Assembly: GCF_017114915.1 (NCBI RefSeq)
Contig: NZ_JAAUOE010000015.1
Span: 1-64,000, forward strand
Length of the DNA stretch: 64,000 nt
Origin: Pseudomonas frederiksbergensis
GTDB lineage: Bacteria > Pseudomonadota > Gammaproteobacteria > Pseudomonadales > Pseudomonadaceae
Direction: 5' to 3'
This document shows, in pieces, positions 1 to 8,949 of this stretch (its first letter is position 1; each line of letters starts with the position of its first letter). The notes beneath the pieces are model-generated. The model was not told the origin of the DNA. It saw only the letters and a list, made by a program, of their open reading frames with translations, and searched no databases. Both the position numbers and the translations under genes were made by a program.

Positions 1-21
1 TTCGTCTCAACCGAGGCGCGC

Positions 22-49
22 ATTCTACAGCAGCCTCTGTTGCTGTCAA
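22..49 (-). promoter_or_regulatory. rrn P1-type promoter, proximal (leftward)
   Basis: On the minus strand there is a TTGACA -35 box (44-49), a 16-bp spacer and a TAGAAT -10 box (22-27), followed by the GC-rich discriminator GCGCGCC. This is the architecture of stringently controlled rRNA promoters. An AT-rich stretch just upstream (about 50-95) could serve as an UP element. No gene of this unit lies in the window; the target is inferred to be a 16S rRNA gene left of position 1. Confidence 0.8.
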
Positions 50-130
50 GCGGTTATTTTCAGAAGTTTTCAAAGTTTCCTTTTCAACTTCAACCACTTG
101 CGCTTCCGATCTCTCGTTAGCGGGAGGCGA

Positions 131-158
131 ATTCTACAGCGTTAGTCGCTGCTGTCAA
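131..158 (-). promoter_or_regulatory. rrn P1-type promoter, middle (leftward)
   Basis: The minus strand shows TTGACA (153-158), a 16-bp spacer and TAGAAT (131-136), then a TCGCCTCCC discriminator. It has the same -35/-10 pair and spacer length as the promoter at 22-49, and the bases before the -10 (GCTG) are also shared. It is the second of three tandem leftward promoters. Confidence 0.8.
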
Positions 159-333
159 CACCTCTTTTTCTCCGCTTTCGACCGAGAAGATCGAACCGTC
201 AATAAGGCGACAACACCCTGCCTTACCAACTCCTTCTGGGCCTCGATAACCTGAAGCAACTCGCTGCCGAAAACTGCGTAACTCATTGAATCTCAAGGAG
301 TTTTCCGTTTCGACTGCGCCGGAAGTGGGGCGA

Positions 334-361
334 ATTATAGACGTCCAGAATCTGCCGTCAA
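334..361 (-). promoter_or_regulatory. rrn P1-type promoter, distal (leftward)
   Basis: The minus strand carries TTGACG (356-361), a 16-bp spacer and a perfect TATAAT (334-339), followed by TCGCCCC. The constant 16-bp spacing and C-rich discriminator match the two downstream copies. It lies about 200 bp upstream of the middle promoter. Confidence 0.75.
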
Positions 362-395
362 CCTCTAATTTGGCTTTTCTATCAATAGCTTGCAA

Positions 396-461
396 AAAGC
401 CGGGAAACCGCCCGTTTTCCGTCTATATGGGAGAGCAGAAACCACTTCCTCTATATAGACG
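396..461 (-). terminator. Possible terminator between gcdG and the rrn promoters
   Basis: Beyond the gcdG stop there is a 9-bp inverted repeat (420-428 with 453-461, arms CGTCTATAT/ATATAGACG) with a long loop. It is followed on the minus strand by a CGGG/CCCG hairpin (about 400-414) running into GCTTTTT. Termination here would insulate the rRNA promoters from gcdHG transcription. The stems are short, so this is tentative. Confidence 0.4.
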
Positions 462-467
462 AAGACT

Positions 468-1688
468 TCAGAGCACCCCCGCCTCTTTGAAAGCAGCGAC
501 TGCGCCGGCATCCAGACCCAATATCCGCTGAAGAACCTCCAGCGTGTGCTCACCCAATAGAGGCGGCGCGCTACGGTATTCCACCGGCGTATCGGACAGG
601 CGTATCGGGCTCGCAACCTGCGGTACGATCCCGGCCAAAGCATGAGGCAGCTCAATAGCCAACCCACGAGCCTGAACCTGAGGATCGGCAAACACCTGAG
701 CCAGATCATTGATCGGCCCACACGGCACGCCTGCCTGCTCCAGCTGCATCACCCATTCAGCAGTGGTCTTGAACACGGTCGCCTGGCGGATCAGCGGAAT
801 CAGTACCGCCCGATTCGCCACCCGCAACTTGTTGGTCGCAAAGCGCGGATCATCCGCCCACTGCGGTTGCCCGGCCACCTCCGCAAATTTGCGGAATTGC
901 CCATCATTACCCACGGTGAGGATGAAGTCGCCATCGGCTGTAGGAAAGTCCTGATAAGGCACGATATTCGGATGGGCGTTGCCCAGGCGTTTAGGCGCAA
1001 TGCCTGTAGTCAGGTAGTTCATCGCCTGGTTGGCCAGACACGCCACCTGAACGTCCAGCAATGCCATATCAATGTGCTGACCGCCACCGCCATGATCCCG
1101 ATGAGCCAGCGCAGCCAGGATCGCTACCGTTGAATAGAGCCCAGTCAAAATGTCTGTCAGCGCCACGCCGACTTTCACCGGCCCCGCACCTTCATCTCCT
1201 TCGGGGCGACCGGTCAAACTCATCAGACCGCCCAACCCCTGGATCATGAAGTCATAACCCGCACGCTTGGCATACGGACCGGTCTGACCAAATCCGGTGA
1301 TCGAGCAATAGATCAGCTTCGGATTGATCACCTTGAGCGACTCGTAGTCCAGCCCATAAGCCGCAAGACCACCGACCTTGAAGTTTTCGATGAGAATGTC
1401 CGACTTCGCCGCCAACTCACGCACCAACTGCTGCCCCTCTGGCCGCGTGAAGTCGATGGTCACCGATTGCTTGTTGCGGTTGGCGGACAAGTAATAGGCG
1501 GCCTCGCTGGTATTCTCGCCATAAGCGTCTTTAAGGAACGGAGGCCCCCAGGCGCGCGTGTCATCGCCATTGCCCGGACGCTCGACCTTGATGACTTCAG
1601 CGCCAAGGTCCGCCAGGATCTGCCCGGCCCAAGGCCCGGCAAGCACCCGCGACAAATCCAGTACTCGTAGATGCGAAAGCGCGCCCAT
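468..1688 (-). CDS. gcdG: Succinyl-CoA:glutarate CoA-transferase (CaiB/BaiF family III)
   Basis: A 406-residue class III CoA-transferase, the normal length for the family. The N-terminal 'LRVLDLSRVLAGPWAGQ' signature and 'EVIKVERP' are present. The catalytic aspartate is expected at D179 in 'GVALTDILTG'. Family members move CoA between carboxylic acids through an aspartyl-CoA anhydride. The gene sits 13 bp downstream of gcdH in the same direction with gcdR divergent. That context makes activation of glutarate to glutaryl-CoA, at the end of lysine/5-aminovalerate catabolism, the likely role. Substrate is inferred from context; formyl-CoA transferase is the common misannotation. Confidence 0.88.
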   Translation of the reverse strand: MGALSHLRVLDLSRVLAGPWAGQILADLGAEVIKVERPGNGDDTRAWGPPFLKDAYGENTSEAAYYLSANRNKQSVTIDFTRPEGQQLVRELAAKSDILIENFKVGGLAAYGLDYESLKVINPKLIYCSITGFGQTGPYAKRAGYDFMIQGLGGLMSLTGRPEGDEGAGPVKVGVALTDILTGLYSTVAILAALAHRDHGGGGQHIDMALLDVQVACLANQAMNYLTTGIAPKRLGNAHPNIVPYQDFPTADGDFILTVGNDGQFRKFAEVAGQPQWADDPRFATNKLRVANRAVLIPLIRQATVFKTTAEWVMQLEQAGVPCGPINDLAQVFADPQVQARGLAIELPHALAGIVPQVASPIRLSDTPVEYRSAPPLLGEHTLEVLQRILGLDAGAVAAFKEAGVL

Positions 1689-1701
1689 GGCCGTTCTCCT
1701 A

Positions 1702-2883
1702 TTAATAGAACGCCTGAATGCCGGTCTGCGCGCGACCGAGGATCAGCGCATGGACGTCATGCGTACCTTCATAGGTATTCACCACTTCCAGGTTGACCAG
1801 ATGGCGAGCCACACCGAACTCATCGGAGATGCCGTTGCCACCCAGCATGTCACGCGCCATGCGGGCGATGTCGAGGGACTTGCCGCAGGAGTTGCGCTTC
1901 ATTATCGAAGTGATCTCGACCGCAGCAGTACCTTCATCCTTCATACGTCCCAGACGCAGGCAGCCTTGCAGCGCCAGCGTGATTTCGGTCTGCATGTCGG
2001 CCAGCTTCTTCTGGATCAACTGAGTGGCGGCCAATGGACGACCAAACTGCTGACGATCCAGGGTGTACTGACGAGCGGTGTGCCAGCAGAACTCGGCAGC
2101 GCCCAGTGCGCCCCAGGAAATGCCATAACGTGCCGAGTTAAGGCAGGTAAAAGGGCCTTTCAAACCACGGACATCCGGGAAGATGTTCTCTTCAGGAACA
2201 AACACGTTGTCCATGACGATCTCGCCGGTGATGGATGCACGCAGGCCAACCTTGCCATGAATCGCCGGAGCGCTCAGACCTTTCCAGCCCTTCTCCAGTA
2301 CAAAGCCGCGAATATCGCCCGCATCGTCCTTGGCCCAAACTACGAATACATCAGCGATCGGGCTGTTGGTGATCCACATCTTGCTGCCGGTGAGGCTGTA
2401 GCCACCTTCCACTTTGCGTGCACGAGTAATCATCGCGCCCGGATCGGAACCGTGGTTGGGCTCGGTCAGACCGAAGCAACCGATCCATTCACCCGAGGCC
2501 AGCTTTGGCAGGTATTTCTGCTTCTGTGCTTCGGTACCGAATTCGTTGATCGGAACCATGACCAGCGAGGACTGCACACTCATCATCGAGCGATAGCCGG
2601 AGTCGACACGCTCGACCTCACGGGCAATCAGGCCGTAGCTGACATAGTTCAGGCCGCTGCCACCGTATTGCTCAGGAATAGTCGCACCCAGCAGGCCCAC
2701 TTCACCCATCTCACGGAAGATCGCCGGGTCGGTCTTCTCATGACGGAAAGCTTCAAGAACACGCGGCGCGAGCTTCTGCTGAGCGAATTGCTCGGCCGTG
2801 TCGCGAATCATGCGCTCTTCTTCAGTGAGCTGTTGATCCAGCAGCAGTGGATCGATCCAGTTGAAGCTAGCTTTACCGCCCAT
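1702..2883 (-). CDS. gcdH: Glutaryl-CoA dehydrogenase
   Basis: A 393-residue acyl-CoA dehydrogenase with FAD. It oxidises and decarboxylates glutaryl-CoA to crotonyl-CoA, passing electrons to electron-transfer flavoprotein. The '[13 protein letters not shown]' and '[17 protein letters not shown]' flavin-binding segments are visible. The catalytic glutamate lies near residue 372 in 'NTYEGTHD', the position used by glutaryl-CoA and short-chain dehydrogenases. It is first in the gcdHG operon and divergent from the LysR regulator. The N-terminus begins with [15 protein letters not shown], typical of bacterial GcdH. Function is highly secure from family and context. Confidence 0.95.
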   Translation of the reverse strand: MGGKASFNWIDPLLLDQQLTEEERMIRDTAEQFAQQKLAPRVLEAFRHEKTDPAIFREMGEVGLLGATIPEQYGGSGLNYVSYGLIAREVERVDSGYRSMMSVQSSLVMVPINEFGTEAQKQKYLPKLASGEWIGCFGLTEPNHGSDPGAMITRARKVEGGYSLTGSKMWITNSPIADVFVVWAKDDAGDIRGFVLEKGWKGLSAPAIHGKVGLRASITGEIVMDNVFVPEENIFPDVRGLKGPFTCLNSARYGISWGALGAAEFCWHTARQYTLDRQQFGRPLAATQLIQKKLADMQTEITLALQGCLRLGRMKDEGTAAVEITSIMKRNSCGKSLDIARMARDMLGGNGISDEFGVARHLVNLEVVNTYEGTHDVHALILGRAQTGIQAFY

Positions 2884-3040
2884 GAGTGAGTCCTCTCGAA
2901 TCGGGTCAAATAACGTGGGTTGATCCTAGGCCGGGTTCGGCGTCTCGGCAAACGAGGATTTTGCATACTGTTGTGCTAATTTCTCACTTCGAAACGTTGC
3001 AGAATCGACTTTATACGATGCATTAGTGAGGTTGACGTAC

Positions 3041-3940
3041 ATGCGCAGGAAGATCCCCAGCACAACAGCTCTGATCAGCTTTGAAGCGGCAGCGCGCCAC
3101 GAGAGCTTTACCAAGGCTGCCCAGGAGCTTTCTCTCACTCAGGGAGCGATTTGCCGACAGATTGCCAGTCTCGAAGAGTTCCTCAATGTCGAACTGTTCC
3201 GACGTTCGCGGCGCGGAGTGAAACTGACAGAAGCCGGGCTTTCCTACAGCCGCAGAGTGGCCACCCAACTCGACGCGGTTGAACGGGACACCTTGTCAGT
3301 GATGGGCCAGCAAGGCGCCAACGCGATCGAACTGGCGGTGGTTCCGACGTTCGGCACTCAATGGTTGCTGCCCCGGCTCAAGGACTTCCAGCACAAACAC
3401 CCGGAGGTGACGGTCAACCTCACCAACCGTACGCGCCCCTTCCTGTTTGCCGACACCGACTTCGATGCCGCCATTTACTTCGGCGACGCCGACTGGCCGG
3501 GTACCGAATCCCACAGGCTAATGGGCGAAAATCCGATGCCGGTGTGCAGCCCCACGCTGCTGGGCCAAAAAACCAACCTGAGCCCCGGTGAAATCGCCGA
3601 GCTGCCCCTGTTGCAACAGACCACTCGCCCTTATGCCTGGCGCCAATGGTTCAACTCCCAGAACCTGAATATCCCGCGAGACATGACAGGACCGCGTTAC
3701 GAGCTATTCTCCATGCTCGCCCAAGCGGCGATGCATGACATGGGGATCGCGCTGATTCCGCCATTCCTGATTCAGCGCGAGTTGGCGGAGAAGCGTCTGG
3801 TCATTGCCAATGCTCAAGCACTATCGAGCATCAAGGCTTACTACCTGATGATTCCTGATCGAAAGGTCGAATCAGCCTCTTTGAAGGCATTTCGCGATTG
3901 GCTGGTAAATCAGGCACATAGCTACAACCTAGAAGGATAA
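3041..3940 (+). CDS. gcdR: LysR-type regulator of glutarate catabolism
   Basis: A LysR-family activator of about 299 residues with an N-terminal winged helix ('SFEAAARHESFTKAAQELSLTQGAICRQIASLEEFL') and a C-terminal effector-binding domain. I choose ATG 3041 because GTGAGG lies 9 bp upstream of it. An in-frame GTG at 3026 would add five residues but has no ribosome site. It is divergent from gcdH across a short intergenic region that should hold its operator. By analogy with P. putida it probably activates gcdHG in response to glutarate, but this effector is inferred. Confidence 0.88.
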   Translation: MRRKIPSTTALISFEAAARHESFTKAAQELSLTQGAICRQIASLEEFLNVELFRRSRRGVKLTEAGLSYSRRVATQLDAVERDTLSVMGQQGANAIELAVVPTFGTQWLLPRLKDFQHKHPEVTVNLTNRTRPFLFADTDFDAAIYFGDADWPGTESHRLMGENPMPVCSPTLLGQKTNLSPGEIAELPLLQQTTRPYAWRQWFNSQNLNIPRDMTGPRYELFSMLAQAAMHDMGIALIPPFLIQRELAEKRLVIANAQALSSIKAYYLMIPDRKVESASLKAFRDWLVNQAHSYNLEG

Positions 3941-4373
3941 AGGCTCACACCAATTAGCTGACTCCGTAGTCAATAAAACAAAAGCACTACAGATATAAGT
4001 ATTTGTCGCATATCGGAAGACTGTACTGAAAACAGCACAAACGTCCCACAAGCGTTTGAGTACGTGGCTTTGAGCCTCTATTGGCAAGCAATGACAACCT
4101 ATTCACCGTGCAGATGTGTAAATTCTTGAATTTTGGCAAGAATCCTTAGAAGCCACGGCCTGCAAGGGATTTATCGGAGAGGTGCGACATTCGGTCACGG
4201 GGTGACTTGTAGTTAATTTTCCGTCACCCGTCATAATCCCTTGAAGGGCACAAAGTTCGCCTGCAAAATGCCGCGCCCCGCCCTGATTTGGCGGGATCGT
4301 GCTGATCGGCCGCCCCAGCCGCACCATCCGAAGTGCCTGGGTTTACTCAATAAGATCACGCAGGAGATTTGAC
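3941..4373. other. Non-coding region upstream of pntAA
   Basis: There is no plausible gene in these 433 bases. The right half holds GTCAC/GTGAC elements in palindromic arrangements: GTCAC 4194-4198 with GTGAC 4202-4206, and GGTGAC 4201-4206 with GTCACC 4223-4228. A CATAAT hexamer follows at 4232-4237 and could be a -10 box. I read this as the likely control region of the pnt operon, with a probable untranslated leader of about 130 bases. The regulator is unknown. Confidence 0.4.
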
Positions 4374-5495
4374 GTGCACATTGGTGTTCCTCTCGAAACC
4401 CAGACGGGTGAAACACGGGTTGCTGCAACCCCGGAAACCATCAAGAAGCTGATCGGCCAGGGTCATAAGGTCACTGTTCAAAGCGGCGCCGGCATTAACG
4501 CCAGCGTTGTCGACAGTGCTTATGAAGCGGCAGGCGCAACCATTGGCAGCGCCAACGATGCGTTTGGTGCCGAGCTGATTCTCAAGGTGGTCGCCCCCAG
4601 CGACAGCGAACTGACGCTGATCAAGAGCGGCACCGTCGTGGTGGGCATGCTCAACCCGTTCAGCAATGAAACCATCGCCAAACTGGCCGAATGCGGCATT
4701 ACCGCGTTTGCGCTGGAAGCTGCGCCACGCACCTCCCGCGCCCAGAGCCTGGATGTGCTGTCCTCCCAAGCGAACATCGCCGGTTACAAATCCGTGTTGC
4801 TGGCCGCTCACTACTATCCTCGCTTCATGCCGATGCTGATGACCGCCGCGGGCACCGTGAAAGCGGCGCGTGTGCTGATTCTCGGCGCTGGCGTAGCGGG
4901 TTTGCAGGCGATCGCAACGGCGAAACGTCTGGGTGCGGTGATCGAAGCCTCCGACGTGCGTCCTGCGGTAAAGGAACAAATCGAATCCCTGGGGGCGAAA
5001 TTCGTCGATGTGCCGTACGAAACCGATGAAGAGCGCGAATGCGCCGTCGGTGTCGGCGGTTACGCGCGCCCCATGCCGGCCAGCTGGATGCAGCGTCAGG
5101 CCCTGGCCGTGCACGAACGCGCCAAGCAGGCTGACATCGTCATCACCACGGCCCTGATCCCGGGCCGCAAGGCGCCGACACTGTTGAGTGCCGAAACCGT
5201 GGCGCAGATGAAGCCAGGCTCGGTGGTCATCGACCTCGCGGCAGCGCAGGGCGGCAACTGCCCGCTGACCGTGGCCGATCAGGTGGTCGTCGAGAATGGC
5301 GTGACCATTTGCGGCCCGACCAATCTGGCCGGTGCGGTGGCGGCAGATGCTTCGGCGCTGTACGCACGCAACCTGCTGGACTTCCTGAAGCTGGTCTTCA
5401 ACAAGGAAGGCCAATTCGAAGTAAACCTCGAAGACGACATCGTCGCCGCGTGCCTGATGTGCCGCGACGGCCAAGTCATCCGCAAAAACGCCTAA
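4374..5495 (+). CDS. pntAA: NAD(P) transhydrogenase subunit alpha part 1 (domain I)
   Basis: The 373-residue soluble NAD(H)-binding domain I of proton-translocating transhydrogenase, here a separate polypeptide as in Rhodospirillum. 'VLILGAGVAGLQAIATAKRLGA' is the Rossmann nucleotide-binding loop. I choose GTG 4374 (MHIGVPLETQTGETRVA) because AGGAG lies 7 bp upstream and homologues begin there; in-frame upstream codons lack a ribosome site. It is the first gene of pntAA-pntAB-pntB. The complex couples proton entry to NADPH formation from NADH and NADP+. Confidence 0.95.
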   Translation: MHIGVPLETQTGETRVAATPETIKKLIGQGHKVTVQSGAGINASVVDSAYEAAGATIGSANDAFGAELILKVVAPSDSELTLIKSGTVVVGMLNPFSNETIAKLAECGITAFALEAAPRTSRAQSLDVLSSQANIAGYKSVLLAAHYYPRFMPMLMTAAGTVKAARVLILGAGVAGLQAIATAKRLGAVIEASDVRPAVKEQIESLGAKFVDVPYETDEERECAVGVGGYARPMPASWMQRQALAVHERAKQADIVITTALIPGRKAPTLLSAETVAQMKPGSVVIDLAAAQGGNCPLTVADQVVVENGVTICGPTNLAGAVAADASALYARNLLDFLKLVFNKEGQFEVNLEDDIVAACLMCRDGQVIRKNA

Positions 5496-5510
5496 GCAGG
5501 GATTCAGACG

Positions 5511-5834
5511 ATGGAAGAGCTTATCTCCCCCGGTATCTACAACCTGATCATCTTCGTGCTGGCAATTTATGTCGGTTATCACGTGGTCTGGAACGTTACA
5601 CCTGCACTACACACGCCGTTGATGGCGGTAACCAACGCCATTTCGGCGATTGTGATCGTCGGCGCCATGCTGGCGGCAGCTTTGACCGTGACCCCACTGG
5701 GTAAGACCATGGGCACCCTGGCGGTGGCTCTGGCGGCCGTGAACGTGTTCGGTGGTTTCCTCGTGACTCGCAGAATGCTTGAGATGTTCAAGAAAAAAGC
5801 CCCGAAAGCCGTAAAAGAAGAGGCGCCCAAGTAA
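5511..5834 (+). CDS. pntAB: NAD(P) transhydrogenase subunit alpha part 2 (membrane)
   Basis: A 107-residue membrane protein with about three transmembrane helices (about residues 7-26, 36-55 and 62-80) and a lysine-rich C-terminal tail. It supplies the alpha-subunit part of membrane domain II in three-subunit transhydrogenases. It starts 15 bp after pntAA, and its stop codon TAA overlaps the pntB start by one base (TAATG), implying translational coupling. Confidence 0.95.
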   Translation: MEELISPGIYNLIIFVLAIYVGYHVVWNVTPALHTPLMAVTNAISAIVIVGAMLAAALTVTPLGKTMGTLAVALAAVNVFGGFLVTRRMLEMFKKKAPKAVKEEAPK

Positions 5835-7267
5835 TGAGCATGAATCTGGTAACGACGCTGTACCTGATCGCGTCGATCTGCTTCATCCAGGCCCTCAAAG
5901 GCCTGTCGCACCCGACCACATCTCGGCGCGGCAACGTCTACGGCATGCTCGGCATGGCCCTGGCGATCATCACCACGGTCGGCCTCATTTATAAGCTGGG
6001 GGCAGAGCTGGCGACTGCCGGCATCGGTTACGTCATCGTGGGTCTGCTGGTCGGCGGCACTGCCGGGTCGATCATGGCCAAGCGCGTTGAAATGACCAAG
6101 ATGCCGGAACTGGTCGCCTTCATGCACAGCATGATCGGTATGGCCGCCGTGTTCATCGCCATCGCCGCCGTGGTCGAGCCGCAGTCGCTGGGCATCGTTA
6201 AACAGTTGGGGGATTCGATCCCGGCGGGCAACCGTCTGGAGCTGTTCCTCGGCGCAGCCATCGGTGCAATCACCTTCTCCGGTTCGGTGATCGCGTTCGG
6301 CAAGTTGTCGGGCAAGTACAGGTTCCGCCTGTTCCAGGGCGCACCGGTACAGTTCAGCGGTCAGCACAAACTGAACCTGTTGCTGGGTCTGGCGACGCTG
6401 GCATTGGGCGTCACCTTCATGCTGACCGGCAACTTCAGCGCATTCGCTCTGATGCTGGTCCTGGCCTTCGTGATGGGCGTGCTGATCATCATCCCGATCG
6501 GCGGTGCCGACATGCCTGTCGTGGTGTCGATGCTCAACAGCTACTCCGGCTGGGCCGCAGCGGGTATCGGCTTCTCGCTGAACAACTCGATGCTGATCAT
6601 CGCTGGCTCGTTGGTGGGTTCGTCCGGTGCGATCCTCTCGTACATCATGTGCAAGGCGATGAACCGTTCGTTCTTCAACGTGCTGCTCGGCGGCTTCGGC
6701 AACACTGCGGATGCTGGCCCGGCAGGCTCCAAAGAAGCCCGGCCGGTGAAATCCGGTTCGGCTGATGACGCCACCTTCCTGCTGACCAACGCCGACACCG
6801 TGATCATCGTTCCAGGTTATGGCCTGGCAGTGGCTCGCGCGCAGCACGCCTTGAAAGAGCTGACCGAGAAGCTGAACCATCGCGGCGTGACCGTGAAGTA
6901 TGCGATTCACCCGGTCGCTGGCCGGATGCCTGGCCACATGAACGTATTGCTGGCCGAGGCTGAAGTGCCTTACGACCAGGTGTTCGAGATGGAAGACATC
7001 AACTCCGAGTTCGGTCAGGCCGACGTGGTGCTGGTGCTCGGCGCCAACGACGTAGTGAACCCGGCGGCCAAGAACGACCCGAAATCGCCGATTGCCGGCA
7101 TGCCGATTCTCGAAGCATTCAAGGCCAAGACCATCATCGTCAACAAGCGCTCGATGGCCAGCGGCTATGCCGGCCTGGACAACGAACTGTTCTATCTGGA
7201 CAAGACCATGATGGTTTTCGGCGACGCCAAGAAAGTCATCGAAGACATGGTTAAAGCCGTCGAGTAA
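5834..7267 (+). CDS. pntB: NAD(P) transhydrogenase subunit beta
   Basis: A 477-residue protein with a membrane portion of about nine helices (roughly residues 1-260), followed by the soluble NADP(H)-binding domain III. Domain III shows 'VPGYGLAVARAQHALKEL' and 'VLGANDVVNPAAKNDP'. Together with PntAA and PntAB it forms the inner-membrane proton-driven transhydrogenase. The start overlaps the pntAB stop by one base, and a strong terminator follows 20 bp after its stop. Confidence 0.96.
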   Translation: MSMNLVTTLYLIASICFIQALKGLSHPTTSRRGNVYGMLGMALAIITTVGLIYKLGAELATAGIGYVIVGLLVGGTAGSIMAKRVEMTKMPELVAFMHSMIGMAAVFIAIAAVVEPQSLGIVKQLGDSIPAGNRLELFLGAAIGAITFSGSVIAFGKLSGKYRFRLFQGAPVQFSGQHKLNLLLGLATLALGVTFMLTGNFSAFALMLVLAFVMGVLIIIPIGGADMPVVVSMLNSYSGWAAAGIGFSLNNSMLIIAGSLVGSSGAILSYIMCKAMNRSFFNVLLGGFGNTADAGPAGSKEARPVKSGSADDATFLLTNADTVIIVPGYGLAVARAQHALKELTEKLNHRGVTVKYAIHPVAGRMPGHMNVLLAEAEVPYDQVFEMEDINSEFGQADVVLVLGANDVVNPAAKNDPKSPIAGMPILEAFKAKTIIVNKRSMASGYAGLDNELFYLDKTMMVFGDAKKVIEDMVKAVE

Positions 7268-7285
7268 TAACCTTCGGCAACTTGA

Positions 7286-7311
7286 ACGCCCCGACTCGTC
7301 GGGGCGTTTTT
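7286..7311 (+). terminator. Rho-independent terminator of the pnt operon
   Basis: A perfect GC-rich hairpin (ACGCCCCGA / TCGGGGCGT, loop CTCG or shorter) is followed by TTTTTG. It lies about 20 bp after the pntB stop codon. Confidence 0.9.
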
Positions 7312-7455
7312 GTTTGCGTCTATTACCGTTCCTGCAACGGTGTTTTACCTGAAAGCAGCGCAATAGACGCCTCGAATGCGACCTTGGTAGCGGGACGGGC
7401 ACCGCCCAAATTCACTAGACTGCACACCTTGCTTCCGTTGCCCGAGATAACAATC

Positions 7456-8949
7456 ATGTACCGTGACCGTATTCGCTTGCCTTCATTGTTGGACAAGGTG
7501 ATGAGCGCCGCCGACGCTGCCGCTCTGATTCAGGACGGCATGACCGTCGGCATGAGCGGCTTTACCCGAGCCGGCGAAGCCAAGGCCGTGCCCCATGCGC
7601 TGGCCGAGCGCGCCAAGGTCGCGCCGCTGAAAATCAGCCTGATGACCGGCGCCAGCCTGGGCAACGACCTCGACAAACAGCTGACTGAAGCCGGCGTACT
7701 GTCACGACGCATGCCGTTCCAGGTGGATAGCACCCTGCGCAAGGCGATCAATGCCGGCGAAGTCATGTTCATCGACCAGCACCTGTCGGAAACCGTAGAG
7801 CAACTGCGCAACCAGCAACTCAAGCTGCCGGACATCGCGGTAATCGAAGCCGTGGCGATCACCGAGCAAGGCCATATCGTGCCAACCACCTCGGTAGGGA
7901 ACTCGGCCAGCTTCGCGATTTTCGCCAAGCACGTGATCGTCGAGATCAACCTGGCTCACAATCCGAATCTTGAAGGCCTTCACGACATCTATATCCCGAC
8001 CTACCGCCCGACCCGAACGCCTATTCCACTGGTGAAGGTCGATGATCGTATCGGCAGTACCGCCATCCCGATCCCACCGGAAAAAATCGTCGCGATCGTG
8101 ATCACTGATCAGTCCGACTCGCCGTCCACTGTACTGCCGCCGGATAGCGACACCCAGGCCATCGCGGATCACCTGATCGACTTCTTCAAGCAAGAAGTGG
8201 CTGCCGGGCGCATGACCAACAAGCTCGGCCCGCTGCAAGCCGGTATCGGCAGCATCGCCAACGCAGTGATGTGCGGCTTGATCGACTCGCCGTTCGAAGA
8301 CCTGACCATGTACTCCGAAGTGCTGCAGGATTCGACTTTCGATCTGATCGACGCCGGAAAACTGAGCTTTGCTTCGGGCAGTTCTATCACCCTGTCGAGC
8401 CGGCGCAATACCGATGTATTCGGGAATCTGGAGCGTTATAAGGACAAGCTGGTGCTGCGCCCCCAGGAAATCTCCAATCACCCCGAAGTGGTGCGGCGCC
8501 TGGGCATCATCGGCATCAACACCGCGCTGGAGTTCGACCTGTACGGCAACGTCAATTCCACCCACGTCTGCGGCACGCGGATGATGAATGGCATCGGTGG
8601 TTCGGGCGACTTTGCGCGCAATGCGCACCTGGCGATCTTTGTCACCAAGTCGATTGCCAAGGGCGGGGCAATTTCCAGTGTGGTGCCTATGGTCAGCCAC
8701 GTCGACCACACAGAACATGACGTCGACATTCTCGTGACGGAGATCGGCCTGGCCGACCTCCGTGGCCTGGCGCCGCGCGAGCGTGCCCGCGTCATCATCG
8801 ACAACTGTGTTCACCCGGACTATCGCCCGGCCTTGAATGATTACTTCACCGCTGCTTGTGCAGTGGGTGGACACACCCCGCACATCCTGCGCGATGCACT
8901 GAGCTGGCACATGAACCTGGAAGAAACCGGGCGCATGCTCGCGGTGTAA
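7456..8949 (+). CDS. Acetyl-CoA hydrolase/transferase family protein (succinate CoA-transferase-like)
   Basis: A 497-residue class I CoA-transferase of the acetyl-CoA hydrolase/AarC/Cat1 family. 'DGMTVGMSGFTRAGEAKAVPHAL' is the N-terminal CoA site, and 'AGIGSIANAVM' is the G-x-G-x-x-A-N-A motif. The catalytic glutamate is expected at E288 in 'TMYSEVLQD', which forms the glutamyl-CoA thioester. ATG 7456 (MYRDRIRLPSLL) is chosen; an earlier in-frame start would overlap the pnt terminator. The likely reaction is CoA exchange between succinyl-CoA and acetate, or a similar pair, rather than hydrolysis; the substrates are not certain. Confidence 0.88.
   Translation: MYRDRIRLPSLLDKVMSAADAAALIQDGMTVGMSGFTRAGEAKAVPHALAERAKVAPLKISLMTGASLGNDLDKQLTEAGVLSRRMPFQVDSTLRKAINAGEVMFIDQHLSETVEQLRNQQLKLPDIAVIEAVAITEQGHIVPTTSVGNSASFAIFAKHVIVEINLAHNPNLEGLHDIYIPTYRPTRTPIPLVKVDDRIGSTAIPIPPEKIVAIVITDQSDSPSTVLPPDSDTQAIADHLIDFFKQEVAAGRMTNKLGPLQAGIGSIANAVMCGLIDSPFEDLTMYSEVLQDSTFDLIDAGKLSFASGSSITLSSRRNTDVFGNLERYKDKLVLRPQEISNHPEVVRRLGIIGINTALEFDLYGNVNSTHVCGTRMMNGIGGSGDFARNAHLAIFVTKSIAKGGAISSVVPMVSHVDHTEHDVDILVTEIGLADLRGLAPRERARVIIDNCVHPDYRPALNDYFTAACAVGGHTPHILRDALSWHMNLEETGRMLAV

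Noticed and set aside
1558-2889. A 443-codon open frame antisense to gcdH
   Set aside because: Shadow of the acyl-CoA dehydrogenase; no family resemblance.
5579-7402. A 607-codon open frame antisense to pntAB-pntB
   Set aside because: Histidine/arginine/glutamine-rich composition typical of shadow frames; the sense strand is unambiguous.
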